DNA of 64,000 nucleotides from Paguma larvata (Eukaryota; Chordata; Mammalia; Carnivora; Viverridae). The translations under genes were made by a program, and so were the position numbers. Each line of letters opens with the position of its first letter. Positions within the stretch are counted from its first letter, which is position 1. Under the pieces are notes generated by a model. It had not been told where the DNA came from, ran no database searches, and saw only the letters and a program-made list of their open reading frames with translations. The stretch is from contig CM057834.1 in assembly GCA_030068075.1 (NCBI GenBank), positions 92,273,119 through 92,337,118 of the forward strand, read 5' to 3'. This document shows positions 14,227 through 23,635 of the stretch, piece after piece.

Positions 14227-17200
14227 GGATATAATATCTGTAATTTACTTCCAAGTAATGGTAGTGCTCTGGGTAAAACTGACAATGAGTTGGCTCATGA
14301 AGGTCAGGTCATAGCTACATGAGGGTTCACTGGACCGGTCTTTCGCATGTTTGAAGTTTTCCATAATTAAAAGTTGAAACAAACACAAATCATAACTCAG
14401 ATTCAGCAATACAGATGAAAAATGTACATGTAGATGAAGAAAAATAGCTTTAGTTTGCTGGAATTATTTTTTGGAACAATTAAGTTGAATCGGGCTCATG
14501 GGATTTCCTGTTTGTCCCTTAGAATTAGAATCAAAGACAAGCCGGAGTGGATCAGATCCACCCTGATGTTTCTGAGTGACCTGTCTCCTCCCACCCCTCC
14601 CAGCCCGCTCAGAAGGAAGGAGGTCCAAGGGCACCAGGGCTTGGGGCTGACGGCCCAGGGTACTGCTAGCTGCTCAGCCAACCTGTACGCTCTTCCTGGC
14701 ATCAGCATCTTGATTTCTTCAGAGTCACCAGTGCCCATTTAAAAAGACTCAGCCCCTCAGACCCTCTGGCAGCAGAGCTGGCCAGGCGAGCTGATTTGGC
14801 CACTGACCTATAACAGGAAGTCTAATGGTCAGGGCTTCCAAAAATATTTTATTTTCTGATTTAAAAGGGGTCTCCTCAGCAGGTGTGGATATCCTAGCTT
14901 ATCCTAGGTATACTTACAGTGCCTGAAGTAGTAGGGGCAGCATCGTGACCATAAAGATAAAGGTGATATTCCATGATGGGAGGGGTGCAGAGAGAGAGAG
15001 GGAATGAATGAACCTGGCACATCATGGAGTCATTGCCACAGGCCCATCTACCTGAACTTTGTGCTACACAAGAAAAATTAACTCCCGCGAGGTTAATCCG
15101 CCGTGGTAAGGCTTCTCTTACATGTCACTCAACACAGTCACTGATTTAACCGTTACCCCAAACCCCAAGTGTCCAAAATTAAACTCCTGGTCTCCTCTGA
15201 GCTGCCGTCTCAGTCTTCCTCAGCCCCTGTAAATGGCAACCTTGGTCTTTAAGGCATTCAGACCCAAACTCCTGACCCTGTTTTTCCCCCTCGCTCCGTA
15301 TTCATCCATCAGCCATGCCCGTTGGGTCCCCAGGCTCACCTCCAGCTCCGTTGCGATCACCCTAGTGTGAGCCACTGGCACCTCTAAGGTGGTCTGTTTG
15401 AGGAGCCTCCTGACAGGTCTCCTGCTGCAGCCCCGCCTCCTACAGCCTATTCTCCATCAGCCAGAGGAGTACTTCCCGTCAGTCCTCTGACCCAAATCCT
15501 CACTTCCAGTGAGACCTAAAGCGCGGCCACCGACTACCTCACGTCCTGTTACACCAGCCCTCCTTCACCCAGCTCCAGCCACACCAGCTTCCCTGGTGTT
15601 CTGCAGCAAATCAGGCGAGCTTCTGCTTCAGGCTTTCACCTTTGCTCCCCTCTCTGCCTGAGTTCTCTTTTCTTTTTTAAAGTGTATTTATTTTGAGAGA
15701 GAATGTGTGTGCACATGCAGGTTGGGGAGGGGCAGAGAGAGAAGAGAGGTGGAATCCCAGGCAGGCTCCATGCTGTCAGCACAGAGTCCGATGATCCCAC
15801 GAACCACGAGATCTTAACCTGAGCTGAAATCAAGAGAGTAGGACGCTTAACTGCCTGCGCCACCCAGGCGCCCCCTCAGTTCTTTTTCACAAATGTCTGT
15901 ATGGATCATTCCTAAAATTCTTTCAGCTCTCTTAGCTCTCACCTGACCAGACCAAAGAACCCTTGCAAGCTAGCCATTTTCTTTGCACTCCTATCCACTC
16001 CCCACGCTCCTCTGTCATGCTCTCCATTTCGGGGAGCTGCATTTCCGTGGCTTCCGTGCCCCCTGGCTTCTGGTGGGTATGCCCGCGGGAGGCAGAGGTA
16101 GAAAGAAGGACCGAAGGCAGGCAGGGCAACAAGAAGGAGCCCAGGTCTTTGTCTCTCTCTTCAGGCTGTGTCTCTGGCACTCCCCATAACTACCCTGAGA
16201 CCCCGGGTCCCACAGATAACCCCTCATGGGGTCCCAGCTCCTGCTACACAGGCTCCCACCACCTGATTCAGCACCTGGACTCCAGGGAGAGGACCACCTC
16301 CCTCTGTTGGTCATGCCATTGCTAAGCCGTCCGTTACTGTGCTGTCTTTTGGGTGGCTTTCCTGCTCTTCCCTCACCTGCGTAGTCAAGTCCTTGTATTA
16401 AGTCCCCCTGTTTCAAACACCAACTAGTCCTGCCTGAGCCTAACTGATAAGCCTTCCCTGATGACCCTAAATGCCCTCCACTCCCTTCCGTGTCATTGTC
16501 CACTTATCTTGCTTTATAAGAATTCCTTGTAACTCTTATCAACACCTGCTAGACTTTATGTTTGCTTCCTTAATTGCCTAACTCTCCGACGGCATATAAA
16601 TGAGCAGTTAGTAGGACTTGGTGTGCTGCATGGGGCCTGGCACAGGGCAGTGTTCTTTCATTAGCTTAAGAGACCTTGAGAGCACTCTCCCCATCCTGGC
16701 ACTAGACATGGGAGACAGAGAGTGAGTAAGGCAAACATTTCTATGTGGACACAGGACAGGGTGGCAATGAGAACCCAGCCTCCCTCTCTATGTTTGCCTT
16801 GTGGTGGTTCCAAAACAGAGTGGATTACCGCGTGTGTGAAAATGGAACCTCTTCGAGGAGGGAGATCAAATCTGTTGTTACCATGTGTCAGGCTCCCCCT
16901 AGGGAAACACCACTCACCTGATGTGCAGTGGGATCATGGGTACCTCCTTAGAGACCTTGAGCCGTCCTACGTCCCCATATTTGTCAGTGAAGTACACTCC
17001 AGCCACACTCGTCACCTGGTTCCCAGGGAACCTGGACAGCACGTTGTCACGACCATGCTGACTGGCCCAATACCAGGCCTGGCCGCCGACGAGCAAGCCG
17101 CCTCCACGTTTCACGAACTGGATCAGCTCTGCAGCCATCTTGTCATGGTAGGCACTGATGCAGTAAACCCCCAGGGCGGCCCCCAGTTCTGGCTGAATCT

Positions 17201-17541
17201 GTGCCCGAACCCCACAGCCCTGCAGGATACTTACTAGTGACCCCAGGGATGGGTGCACTCCAGTGGGAGCCCCAGGCTGAGGGACAGAGCCAACCCACTG
17301 CATTAAGAAGAAATGGAGCCAAGCCAGCATCCAGCAGATAGTCCTCATGGGCCACCACCACCAGGCGGCCTTGGCCATAGAAGGATGCAGCAATGAGGAC
17401 CTGGCCCTTGTCATTCACCATCACTGGGAAGGCATCCTCTCCAATAAGAAGAAGTTCACAAGGGATGGGGCCTTTGGGGACATTCCAGCTTGTCACTCCA
17501 TCCATGAGGGCCTCGAAGGCACCGGCAGGAGTTGTCGCCAT
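36..17541 (-). CDS. TCAF2: TCAF2, 5' four coding exons only, with a frameshift in the first
   Basis: TRPM8 channel-associated factor 2, paralogue of TCAF1 in tandem and the same orientation. In other mammals it binds TRPM8, aids its surface delivery and damps its gating. Coding exons seen are 17541-16918, 2651-1660, 1349-1252 and 249-36. The last three, including the M60 metal-motif exon, would lie left of position 1. Splice sites are consensus and intron phases 2, 1, 0, 1 match TCAF1. The first exon holds one extra base near 17277-17283, so the literal frame stops after 132 codons. Everything downstream is open in the expected frame. It may be a very young loss, a polymorphism or an assembly error. 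The rest looks like a normal gene, so I list it as coding rather than pseudogene. Confidence 0.88.
250..1251 (-). other. TCAF2: TCAF2 intron between coding exons 3 and 4
   Basis: A 1.0-kb intron with GT donor at 1251-1250 and AG acceptor at 251-250. It is moderately GC-rich, with no repeat or gene recognised. Open frames here are not conserved family sequence. Confidence 0.85.
1252..1349 (-). CDS. TCAF2: TCAF2 coding exon 3
   Basis: A 98-nt exon with acceptor TGTCAG|GC and donor AGG|GTAAGA. It encodes [15 protein letters not shown] through EAAAHAGLR. Length and phases are identical to TCAF1 coding exon 3. Confidence 0.93.
1660..2651 (-). CDS. TCAF2: TCAF2 coding exon 2
   Basis: A 992-nt exon with acceptor TCCAG|GTGCG and donor CCCAG|GTACGG. 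It enters in phase 2 and leaves in phase 1, with 330 whole codons uninterrupted. It begins [20 protein letters not shown] and includes [37 protein letters not shown] and [17 protein letters not shown], close to human TCAF2 rather than TCAF1. The lack of any stop in 330 codons argues that the gene has not been decaying for long. Confidence 0.95.
5350..5780 (-). repeat. MIR split by a SINEC
   Basis: Antisense MIR text: 'ATTATTCTCACTTCACAAATGAGG' on the left and 'AGTTAAGC...GGGACAGGAAGCAAATCCAG' on the right of the SINEC at 5486-5688. The SINEC duplicated AGTTAAGC of the MIR as its target site. Confidence 0.65.
5486..5688 (+). repeat. SINEC (tRNA-derived carnivore SINE)
   Basis: Head GGGGCGCCTGGGTGGCTCAG, CT-rich block and A-rich tail. 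The duplication AGTTAAGC flanks it. Confidence 0.9.
6066..6181 (-). repeat. Old SINEC remnant
   Basis: Reverse-oriented head region (CTGAGATTAAGACCTAAG, CAACTGACTGAGCCAGG) without the long CT block. Diverged. Confidence 0.65.
7445..8509 (+). mobile_element. 5'-truncated LINE-1 with ORF2 C-terminus and 3' UTR
   Basis: An open frame to 8187 encodes the end of L1 ORF2 protein: [41 protein letters not shown] and [16 protein letters not shown] are hallmarks of the C-terminal region. A carnivore-type 3' UTR follows (GGTGATGGGCATC, ACACTGGGTGTTATATG), then an A-rich tail. An 18-bp target-site duplication, AATTAGCCAGTGCCTTTG, flanks it (starting near 7428 and 8511). The reverse transcriptase core is missing, so it cannot move by itself. 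The intact terminal frame and clear duplication suggest a fairly recent insertion. Confidence 0.92.
8541..8737 (-). repeat. SINEC
   Basis: T17-18 tract, GA-rich block, then reversed head text (ATGAGATCATGGCCTG). The imperfect duplication CTAACTTTG/CTGACTTTG lies at its ends. Confidence 0.87.
9652..9829 (-). repeat. SINEC
   Basis: Poly-T, GAGAGAGAGA, GTGAGATCATGACCTGAGC and the reversed head ending CAGGCACCCCC. Confidence 0.88.
9984..10185 (+). mobile_element. Short LINE-1 3' end insertion
   Basis: About 200 bp related to the 3' UTR at 8280-8500 (GAGACTCTCAAAGACTAAG, GGTGATGGGCAC, ACACTGGGTGTT-like, AATAAACTATT). It is flanked by the duplication AAAAAATGTCTAAG at 9970-9983 and about 10187-10200. 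This is an extreme 5' truncation of a young carnivore L1. Confidence 0.88.
11154..11370 (+). repeat. SINEC
   Basis: Head GGGGCGCCTTGGTGGCTCAG, CT block and A-rich tail. The duplication AATTTGCTACT flanks it. Confidence 0.9.
11570..12050 (+). mobile_element. Old LINE-1 3' region
   Basis: Diverged sequence with the typical order of L1 ORF2-end features: GGCATTTATTGCAATATAGATG, a stretch like 'ATGTCTGTCAGTAAAAAACTAACTG', and 'ATACTGCATCCATACATTTTAA'. It includes a (TG)n tract at 11879-11907. No open frame remains. Confidence 0.6.
11879..11907 (+). repeat. (TG)n microsatellite
   Basis: About 14 TG units within an old LINE-1 remnant. Confidence 0.95.
13001..13205 (-). repeat. SINEC
   Basis: T-rich start, GAGAGAGAG block and the reversed head ending CAGGCACCCC. 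The duplication TACCATTTTA flanks it. Confidence 0.9.
13979..14163 (+). repeat. SINEC with microsatellite tail
   Basis: Head GGGGGCACCTGGGTGGCTCAG and CT block. The A-rich tail runs into (TA)n(TG)n at 14165-14222. The duplication GATATAAT lies on both sides of SINE plus microsatellite, so the repeat grew from the tail. Confidence 0.9.
14165..14222 (+). repeat. (TA)n(TG)n microsatellite
   Basis: About five TA units followed by about 24 TG units, directly on the SINE tail. Confidence 0.95.
15160..16660 (+). mobile_element. L2 LINE remnant interrupted by a SINEC
   Basis: The typical L2 text order is visible: 'CTCCTGACAGGTCTCCTGC...CTATTCTCCATC' near 15410-15455, 'CACCTTTGCTCCCCTCTCTGCC' near 15640, and, after the SINEC and some unrelated sequence, 'AAGCCTTCCCTGATGACCC' and 'GGGCCTGGCACAGGGCAG' near 16450-16650. 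Diverged and non-functional. Confidence 0.6.
15672..15875 (-). repeat. SINEC
   Basis: T-rich start, GAGAGAGAATG block and reversed head CGCCACCCAGGCGCCCC. The duplication AGTTCTCTTTT/AGTTCTTTTT flanks it inside the L2 remnant. Confidence 0.9.
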
Positions 17542-17555
17542 GGTTCAACCAGCTG
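16918..17555 (-). CDS. TCAF2: TCAF2 coding exon 1, frameshifted
   Basis: ATG at 17541-17539 (ACC ATG G context) opens [20 protein letters not shown], one codon longer at the N-terminus than TCAF1, as in human. The acceptor is CTGCAG or the overlapping CAGCAG, so the exon begins at 17555 or 17552. The frame is normal through [10 protein letters not shown] (codon 87), then shifts. The downstream part resumes one frame over as [34 protein letters not shown] and PMIPLHIR. It ends in phase 2 at CAG|GTGAGT (16918/16917). The coding part is 624 nt where 623 would keep frame. Confidence 0.9.
17277..17283 (-). other. TCAF2: One-base insertion (frameshift) in TCAF2 coding exon 1
   Basis: On the minus strand the bases read CCC TCAG CCT GGG where the family has CCC NNN CCT GGG, one base too many. 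The upstream frame is set by the ATG at 17541 and the downstream frame by the donor phase at 16918, and the two disagree by one. The shifted frame ends at a stop at 17143-17145. Confidence 0.88.
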
Positions 17556-18226
17556 CTGCAGAGGAGGTCAAAGATGCCACTTGGTCAGAACTGATGAAGA
17601 ATCGAGTGAAAACACAACTAAATGCATTCAAACAAAAACCACTTACTGGGTTCCCCACTGTGTGCCAACCACTGGGGGGACAGGATGGCACGTGTAGACA
17701 AGCCTACACTTTCATGAATGTGATATTTCAGCAGGGGAAGGACAATAAATAGGTAGATAACATAAACATAGCAATTCATAACCATTGTGATGAAACCAAG
17801 ACAGTGATGTGATATCAAGCAATCGGAAAGTCACTTGAGGCTGTGCGACAAGAAAGGCCTAGATGAGGAAGTGACCTTCACGCTGGAACCTGACCTTTCA
17901 GCTGGGAAGTGGCACGTGCAGGAGAGCATGCTAGCCCAGAGCAGCCCCGGGCAGGGCAGAACAGGACCTGAGTGGCTGAGGGGGGCGGCTGGGTCCCGCA
18001 CGGCCTGGTGCATGGTGACAGCCAGTGTGCATGAGCTGACTTAGTATTGTGCTGCATCTCGATGGACAAAATGGTCAGGTGTCCTTCCAGAAAACTGAAT
18101 TCTGGGGACAGTTTTGACTAAATGAGTTGAAATGCCTCCCATTTTATCACTTCTGTAACTAGGAGTTCGCTACCTCTGTGTGGGTAGCTTTCTTTTTCCA
18201 AGGGTCTTTTAAAATTCAGTGTGCCT

Positions 18227-18432
18227 GGGGCGCCTGGGTGGCTCAGTCTGTTAAGCATCAGACTCAGGCTCAGGTCATGATTTCTTGGTTTGAGGATTCG
18301 AGCCCTCTTTCAGGCTGTGTGCTGACAGCTTGGAGCCTTGAGCCTGCTTCGCATTTTGTGTCTCCCTCTCTCTCTCTCTCCCCTCCCCACTTAACGCATT
18401 CTCTCTCAAATATAAATAAACATTAAAAAAAA
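18227..18432 (+). repeat. SINEC
   Basis: Full-length head, CT block and A tail. The duplication AGTGTGCCT flanks it. It lies in the TCAF2 5' intron. Confidence 0.92.
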
Positions 18433-18477
18433 GTGTGCCTAAAATTGAGGTATTTTTTCCCTTAAAGCAGCTTCTCT

Positions 18478-18575
18478 TGGATAAATTACTTAAGCCTCAG
18501 TTTTCCCACTTATAAAAGGAATAATACATCCTTGGAGGATTGTGTTTGGAGATTAAGAGAACACATGTAAAAACA
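18478..18575 (+). repeat. MIR fragment
   Basis: Contains 'AAATTACTTAAGCCTCAGTTTTCC' wording followed by an AATGGG-like region and a GATTAAGAG-type end, in MIR order. Short and diverged. Confidence 0.5.
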
Positions 18576-18806
18576 CCTTTCTCTGGGTACACAGTGAGAG
18601 CTGAGAAAACATGAGTGTCTGTCGCTATGCTGACTTTTCTAACTTCCCCAAGGGACAACGGCCACGTTCTGGGTGCCTGTCAGGACCTGTTGGCCCACCT
18701 CTGACTTCAGCACCTGCCATGGAGGAACTTCCTGAGCTCTCGGATGCCTTCTCACTTCCGCAGGTGCACAGGGGCAGCCCAGGAGTGGCCGTGAGTCCGG
18801 GTACGT

Positions 18807-18856
18807 GGAGGGCGTCAGGGCTACGTGCCACGGAGGGCGTCACGGCTACGTGCCAC
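18807..18856 (+). repeat. 25-bp direct duplication
   Basis: Two adjacent copies (18807-18831 and 18832-18856) of GGAGGGCGTCAGGGCTACG plus TGCCAC, differing at one base (AGG versus ACG). Confidence 0.93.
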
Positions 18857-19099
18857 AGCGGCTGTCCTAGGTGCGTCCTGGAGTTCCTCAGGAGGGATCC
18901 GAGGTGCTGAGCTCCAGCTGCCCACTGTGGTGAGCAGCTCCGGCCCTTCCCTGCCTTTCCCTCCTTCCTAGTCTCCTGCCCGCTTCCTCGCTGGCATTGG
19001 GGCTCACTTCCCAAAGAGACTACCCGACTCAAGTCCTTGTAGCAGGCTTCACTTTGGGGAAGAATCGGAACTAAGACACCAGAGCTTTCCTCTGCCCTT

Positions 19100-19440
19100 G
19101 CCGCCTCCCTTCCCGAGTCCTGTTTCCACAGACAGTCGGCACCTCACTTTGTCCATCTTCTTTCACCACAGCTCTCAGACAGGCGTGCCTTCCGCTTGTG
19201 TTCACACCCAGACCAAACCGATCTGGCTTTAGTCCAGGATGGATTCTCATCCGCGATCTCTCAAGCCATCCTACCCACGTCTCTTTGTAATAAAAACCCT
19301 CCGATTTCATCCAGTCTCCATAAGGTAAAAGCCGAGTGCCTCACCCAGGATGTAAGGCCTCCATGGTCTGGACTCTCTCCTGTGTTCCAGACTTTTCCTG
19401 CTGCATTCTCTGCAAACCTCTAACAGGCTTAGCATCTCTG
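19100..19440 (+). mobile_element. L2-like fragment
   Basis: Contains 'AAAACCCTCCGATTTCATCC', 'TAAAAGCCGAGTGCCTCACC' and 'AAGGCCTCCATGGTCTGG', which resemble the corresponding part of the L2 ORF2 end. Diverged. Confidence 0.5.
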
Positions 19441-19929
19441 AGCATGCCCTCTATTTCCTGTAGAACCCCAGCTCCTTTTCACCCCCTGACCTCCTGACCC
19501 ATCTAACCACCTCTTTCTCAGTAATGTTCTCAGGGAAGTGAATTCACAAAGGAGAACCAATACCCACATCCAGCACTGGGGCCATATGGGCCAGTGATCT
19601 CAGCTTTCTGGTTGAGGACTAGGGAAAAAGCGAACGAAGTCAGGAAGCCTGAGATTAAGATCAGGGAAGGGAAGTCTTTCACTACTCTGGGCCTCTCTTG
19701 TTTAACAAGAAAAACAGACAAAAAACCCAAGAGTTGAGTAATAGTTCCTCCGAACTCTGACCTCAACTCTCTAGGAGGTGCGTGCGTGTGTGCAGACACG
19801 CACACGTACATGTATACATCTTCGTCAAATTCTTGATTCACAGGGTCAAAGAGGCGAGAGAAAGCGGTTTTGAGAAAAATAGCAAAGAGCACCAGACTGA
19901 GTACACGAATCGAAACCCGGGACCTAAGC

Positions 19930-20640
19930 AGAGAGAAACACGCTGACTGTAGGAGCGTTCCTGGGCATGTTCTGGCACCAAGCGGCGCCCCAGCGAGCCC
20001 AGGTCCTCGGCCCCCGCGCCACCCGCAAGGCTCTTGGGTTTGCAAACTCACGAGAAGTAGTCTGGTCGACGGCGCTATCCTTGGGCGCGGGGCACTTGTG
20101 CAGGGGCGCAGCAGGCGGTCTTGGGGGCGCCAGAGGGAGGAGGCAGGCAGGACAGGGCGCGATAGGAGACCTCGGAGCCGGGTGGAGAGGGCGCAGAGTG
20201 GGACCCAGAGGCGGCCGAGATGCATTTGGGTGCGGGTGGGGAGGTCAGGGGTGGGGGGCGGGGCGCGGTGGGCGGTGTAGTCGCCTAGTGGAGGGGCGCG
20301 GTTGGAGCGGTCCAGGGACTGGGCGCAGTGGGCGGTGTGTGGGGCGGAGCTGGTGGGGCACAGCAAGCTAGCGGGGCCCCATGCTATTCAAGCTGCGCGG
20401 GGACGGGGCGGGGAGGGACTCGGGAGGCGGGCGCGGCGCGGTAGGGGCGGTTCGTGGACGGGGCAGGCAGGGAAAAGGGGCGGGGCGGGGCGAGGGGTGT
20501 GTTCCCGAACTCGCCTCTGAGATACCCCGCCCGGCCCACTGTGCTTGGGGTGGCACTGCATCTAGCGGGGCTCCATCATGGTGCGTGGCTCATCCTCCCA
20601 GGAGGCGGGGTTCCTCGATCTACGGGGGTCGGTGGAAAGC
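19930..20640 (-). promoter_or_regulatory. TCAF2: CpG island, probable TCAF2 promoter and untranslated first exon
   Basis: This is the only long GC- and CpG-rich stretch in the window. It has many GGGCGG/GGGGCGGGG boxes (for example around 20260-20345 and 20400-20490) of the Sp1/KLF type. It lies about 2.4 kb upstream of the TCAF2 start codon. The TCAF2 ATG exon opens with a splice acceptor, so an untranslated exon is expected upstream, and this island is its natural location. Assignment to TCAF2 is inferred from position. No TATA box or transcription start can be fixed, and bidirectional use is possible. Confidence 0.75.
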
Positions 20641-23089
20641 GGCTCTCTCAGGCCCTCCGAGAGTTCCGGGGTTACGAGAGGGACCTTTGCCGGAAAGCAT
20701 ACGCCCGGTCTCCAATAAACCAGATTCGGGGCAAGCAAAGCCCGAAGGCAGCGTAACCCAGGGCCAAGGGGTTATGGCGTGCAAGCGTGTCCCTCCACTC
20801 CAGTGGTAGATGCAGGGCCAGAGAATAGAGGCTCCTGCGTTGAAAGGCTGCCCCCTCGTGGTCAGCACTCGCCCGTGCAGCCTGTGATCTTGGAGTTTCT
20901 AGGCTGTCCAGGGCAGGCACTCAAGCTAGGGAAACGAGGTCTGGGAGTAGAAGAGACATAGGTGCCAGAGATATTCTTGTTTCAGGGGTTTTCTTTAAGT
21001 GTATTCACTGTGCAGCGCTCCTTCCTAGCAAAGTGAAATTTTCTTCTCTTGGAAAGCAACACTCTTTCTTACCTTAGCGCAGCCGACACTTGCCTCGAAA
21101 AGAATTTCCTAACGTCCAGATGATACCAAATCCTTCTCCTGACTACACCAGACACCTCTGCTTCTTCTTTCCCAGGTTGCAATTCCGCACTTGTTTGTAT
21201 GACCACTGATTACCGTTGGTTTCTCTCATAGGCTCTCCTGCAGTGAGTGTGCTTCTGTCTCTATCATGTCCGTCTTTGCATCCTTGCTACTGAGTTTCAT
21301 TTCTGTCATGTAGTAGTAGGCTTTCGTTTCTTAATAATTACATAAAAATGTGTGATTGAAAAAGTGAATAAGCATATAGTGAATGTTCAAAAAGTGTGTA
21401 TTGAATTAATATTTAGCGAGTCTTTGGAGAACAAGTAGCAATCAGTTTGGCAGAGGACCAAATGCAATCACGTATCAGAAAGAAGTAGAGGAGAAACCGA
21501 TACAAGGAAGGCGATTTGAGTAAGACCTCTTGGAATTTGAGAATTCTTCAGGGCGGAAGTCCAGTGTGAGCTGAGGTTAGTTGAATTCATAGGTTTCATA
21601 CCAAGAAACAAAGCTTTGAGAAGCAAAGCGGGAACCGGACACTGAGGGAGTGTGTCTGGAAAGTTCCATGTCAAATGCGGAGTTTAGGGTCTCTTTCCTG
21701 TTTGTGCTCTAAGGTTTTACCAGACTCTGCCTACATCAGTGTCACAGTTTGTGGTAAAGTACCACAATTCTGGAAAGACTCCCGTGAGTATATTAGTGTT
21801 GATCTAATAGAAAAAAGAGCTTCAAATAAAGGTGAATTTTTCAGGGCCAGAGAGCAAAAGGTACCTTTGGCCATTAGGGCACCTGCCATTTGGGAACAGA
21901 AGTTGGCTGAAGAATGGAAACAAAACAACATAGGAAACAGCATAGAGTTCCATTTAAAATCTAGCAAATGATAGATGGAGGCCAGCATGGGTCTGACTAA
22001 AGGGTCATCACTCAAGTGCAGACCCCCAGACCCTTCTTGCAGCCTAGGAGAAAACAAAGATTCCTGCATGAAAACTATTCTCATTGGGCACATAATCTGA
22101 GGGGTGCTCTGGGAGATGGAGGTGATACTACAGTCATTAAATCTAACAAGAGAGTACACACGAAAGAATCATAATACCATAAGGATTTATGTAGGCATCA
22201 GAATCAGCTGAAAACTAAATGCCAGGGAAGAGAAAGGAAGAAGCAATTATTTCTAGTCATCAGAGATGAACATACAGGGAAAGGGCACCCAAAATGTAGC
22301 TTTGAAAAAACATAAATGTTATTTGTGGGCAGAGAAGAGTCAAGGGCGTTACAACATGAGGCCACATCATAGTCCACAACATGGAGATGTCTTCGTGCAA
22401 GCTTGATTTGAGAAAGAATGTTCACTGTGATCGAAATTGTTAACGGTGCTTGCAGGAGTGAATTTGGATCGGCAACCAAGGAGTTTGGATTGTAGTCTGT
22501 AGTCCGGAGGAAGGTCTTTCAGAAATGCCATGTGTTCAACACTGAGACTCCCTCCTCCACATCTCTTCCCTACCCCACCTCTCCTGCCCTTTCTAAGCAG
22601 ATCCCATTTTTGTTCAGATAATCTCCCTCTCCCTTAAGAGATTCAGGGGGAAATGGAGCCATTCCAGTACCAAGGGTAGGTGTGCCTTAGCTTAAGCCAA
22701 GCATGCTAATCCCTGTCCTTTGTGCTCCAAGGACGGACTCGTGGGTTATACCTAATAAGTATACATGAACAATATGATACTTAATTGTCCAGCACATGCA
22801 GGGGGCACAGGGATCAGAGTTTTTACTGTGACCACTGGTACACCCGCCCATTTTTGTCAAACAGGAAGATCCTTGCAGTAATTTCATTTTCTCCCAAAGC
22901 CAAATGCAGGGGTTACTTAATATGAAGCTTTCTAATTATGGGCTAGGATTAATAGTCACTGACTTCCTTCTTCACTTATTTTTAGCTCTGAGTGAAACCT
23001 AATGTGGTTCCATATATTCTTTCCCTGAAGGGCCTCAAGAATCTGGGCAGGATTAGCCACGGTCTAATTTAGGAATAGAGATGGTTGAC

Positions 23090-23635
23090 TGCACCTATGT
23101 GCATTTATTGGGATGGGTCACTGGGGAGGTTTACCAAGTCGCTATTGAAGACGATCCGGAACAGGTGTCCACAGCTGCTTGAAGAGTAAGTACCGTGGTG
23201 GCCGTGAAAAGGCTCCGCTTGGATCTCCAGCTGCAGGGAGCGGGTATGTAAGTGACAGGGGCCCCAGCTGGTGCGCCCTGGAATCCTGGGTGCCGGGCCT
23301 TGGGTTCCCCTGGCTTCTCCTGGCTGGTGATTCAGTGTACTAGGGCTATTAAGGCAGGCCCATTCCTGGGAGAAATGGGACTCTTCTGGTGGGTGACTTC
23401 GGCTCAAGGACTCACATTGGCCTTGACAGGCTCTCCCTGAGACCTGCCCAACACACACCTTTCCTGCCTTTGCTGTCTCTCATGAGAATGAAACCTCCCT
23501 CACAGTGCAATGGCTCTCCCAGCCTCTTCTGGTCCCTCTCCATTTTCTTTCACAGATGTTTCCCTTGAAATAAATCTCTTGCACATCTGAGCTCATCTTG
23601 GCTTCCGCTGATTGGAGGATCCAGGCTAACATATA
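23090..23635 (+). mobile_element. Possible LTR-like fragment
   Basis: The end 'TTGAAATAAATCTCTTGCAC...GGAGGATCCAGGCTAACA' has the layout of a polyadenylation signal plus R-U5 end of mammalian LTRs. No internal retroviral region or matching second LTR was seen, so a solitary LTR or an unrelated repeat is possible. Confidence 0.35.

Larger units (their letters stand above)
2652..16917 (-). other. TCAF2: TCAF2 intron 1 of the coding region (14.3 kb)
   Basis: Bounded by donor GT at 16917-16916 and acceptor AG at 2653-2652. It contains seven or more SINEC copies, two recent 5'-truncated LINE-1 insertions, old LINE-1 and L2 sequence, and two (TG)n microsatellites. From about 3.0 to 5.3 kb it is AT-rich with weak LINE-1 resemblance. 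Between 12.1 and 12.9 kb I recognise nothing. No other gene was recognised; two open frames at 6431-7151 are discussed separately. Confidence 0.85.
17556..19929 (-). other. TCAF2: TCAF2 5' intron, between probable promoter and ATG exon
   Basis: Presumed intron within the 5' UTR. It holds a plus-strand SINEC (18227-18432), a MIR fragment (about 18478-18575), a 25-bp direct duplication (18807-18856) and an L2-like stretch (about 19100-19440). No coding exon was recognised. Confidence 0.55.

Noticed and set aside
13889..14227. 112-codon open frame ending in Cys-Val repeats
   Set aside because: It is SINE plus (TG)n microsatellite translation.
16722..17752. Plus-strand open frames over TCAF2 coding exon 1
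   Set aside because: Antisense shadows of the TCAF2 exon; the minus strand carries the family match and the splice sites.
19530..20366. 278-codon open frame on the minus strand crossing the CpG island
   Set aside because: GC-rich DNA has few stop codons, and the frame runs from the island into ordinary non-coding sequence. It matches no family I know and overlaps the likely promoter. A protein search plus RNA evidence would be needed to revive it.
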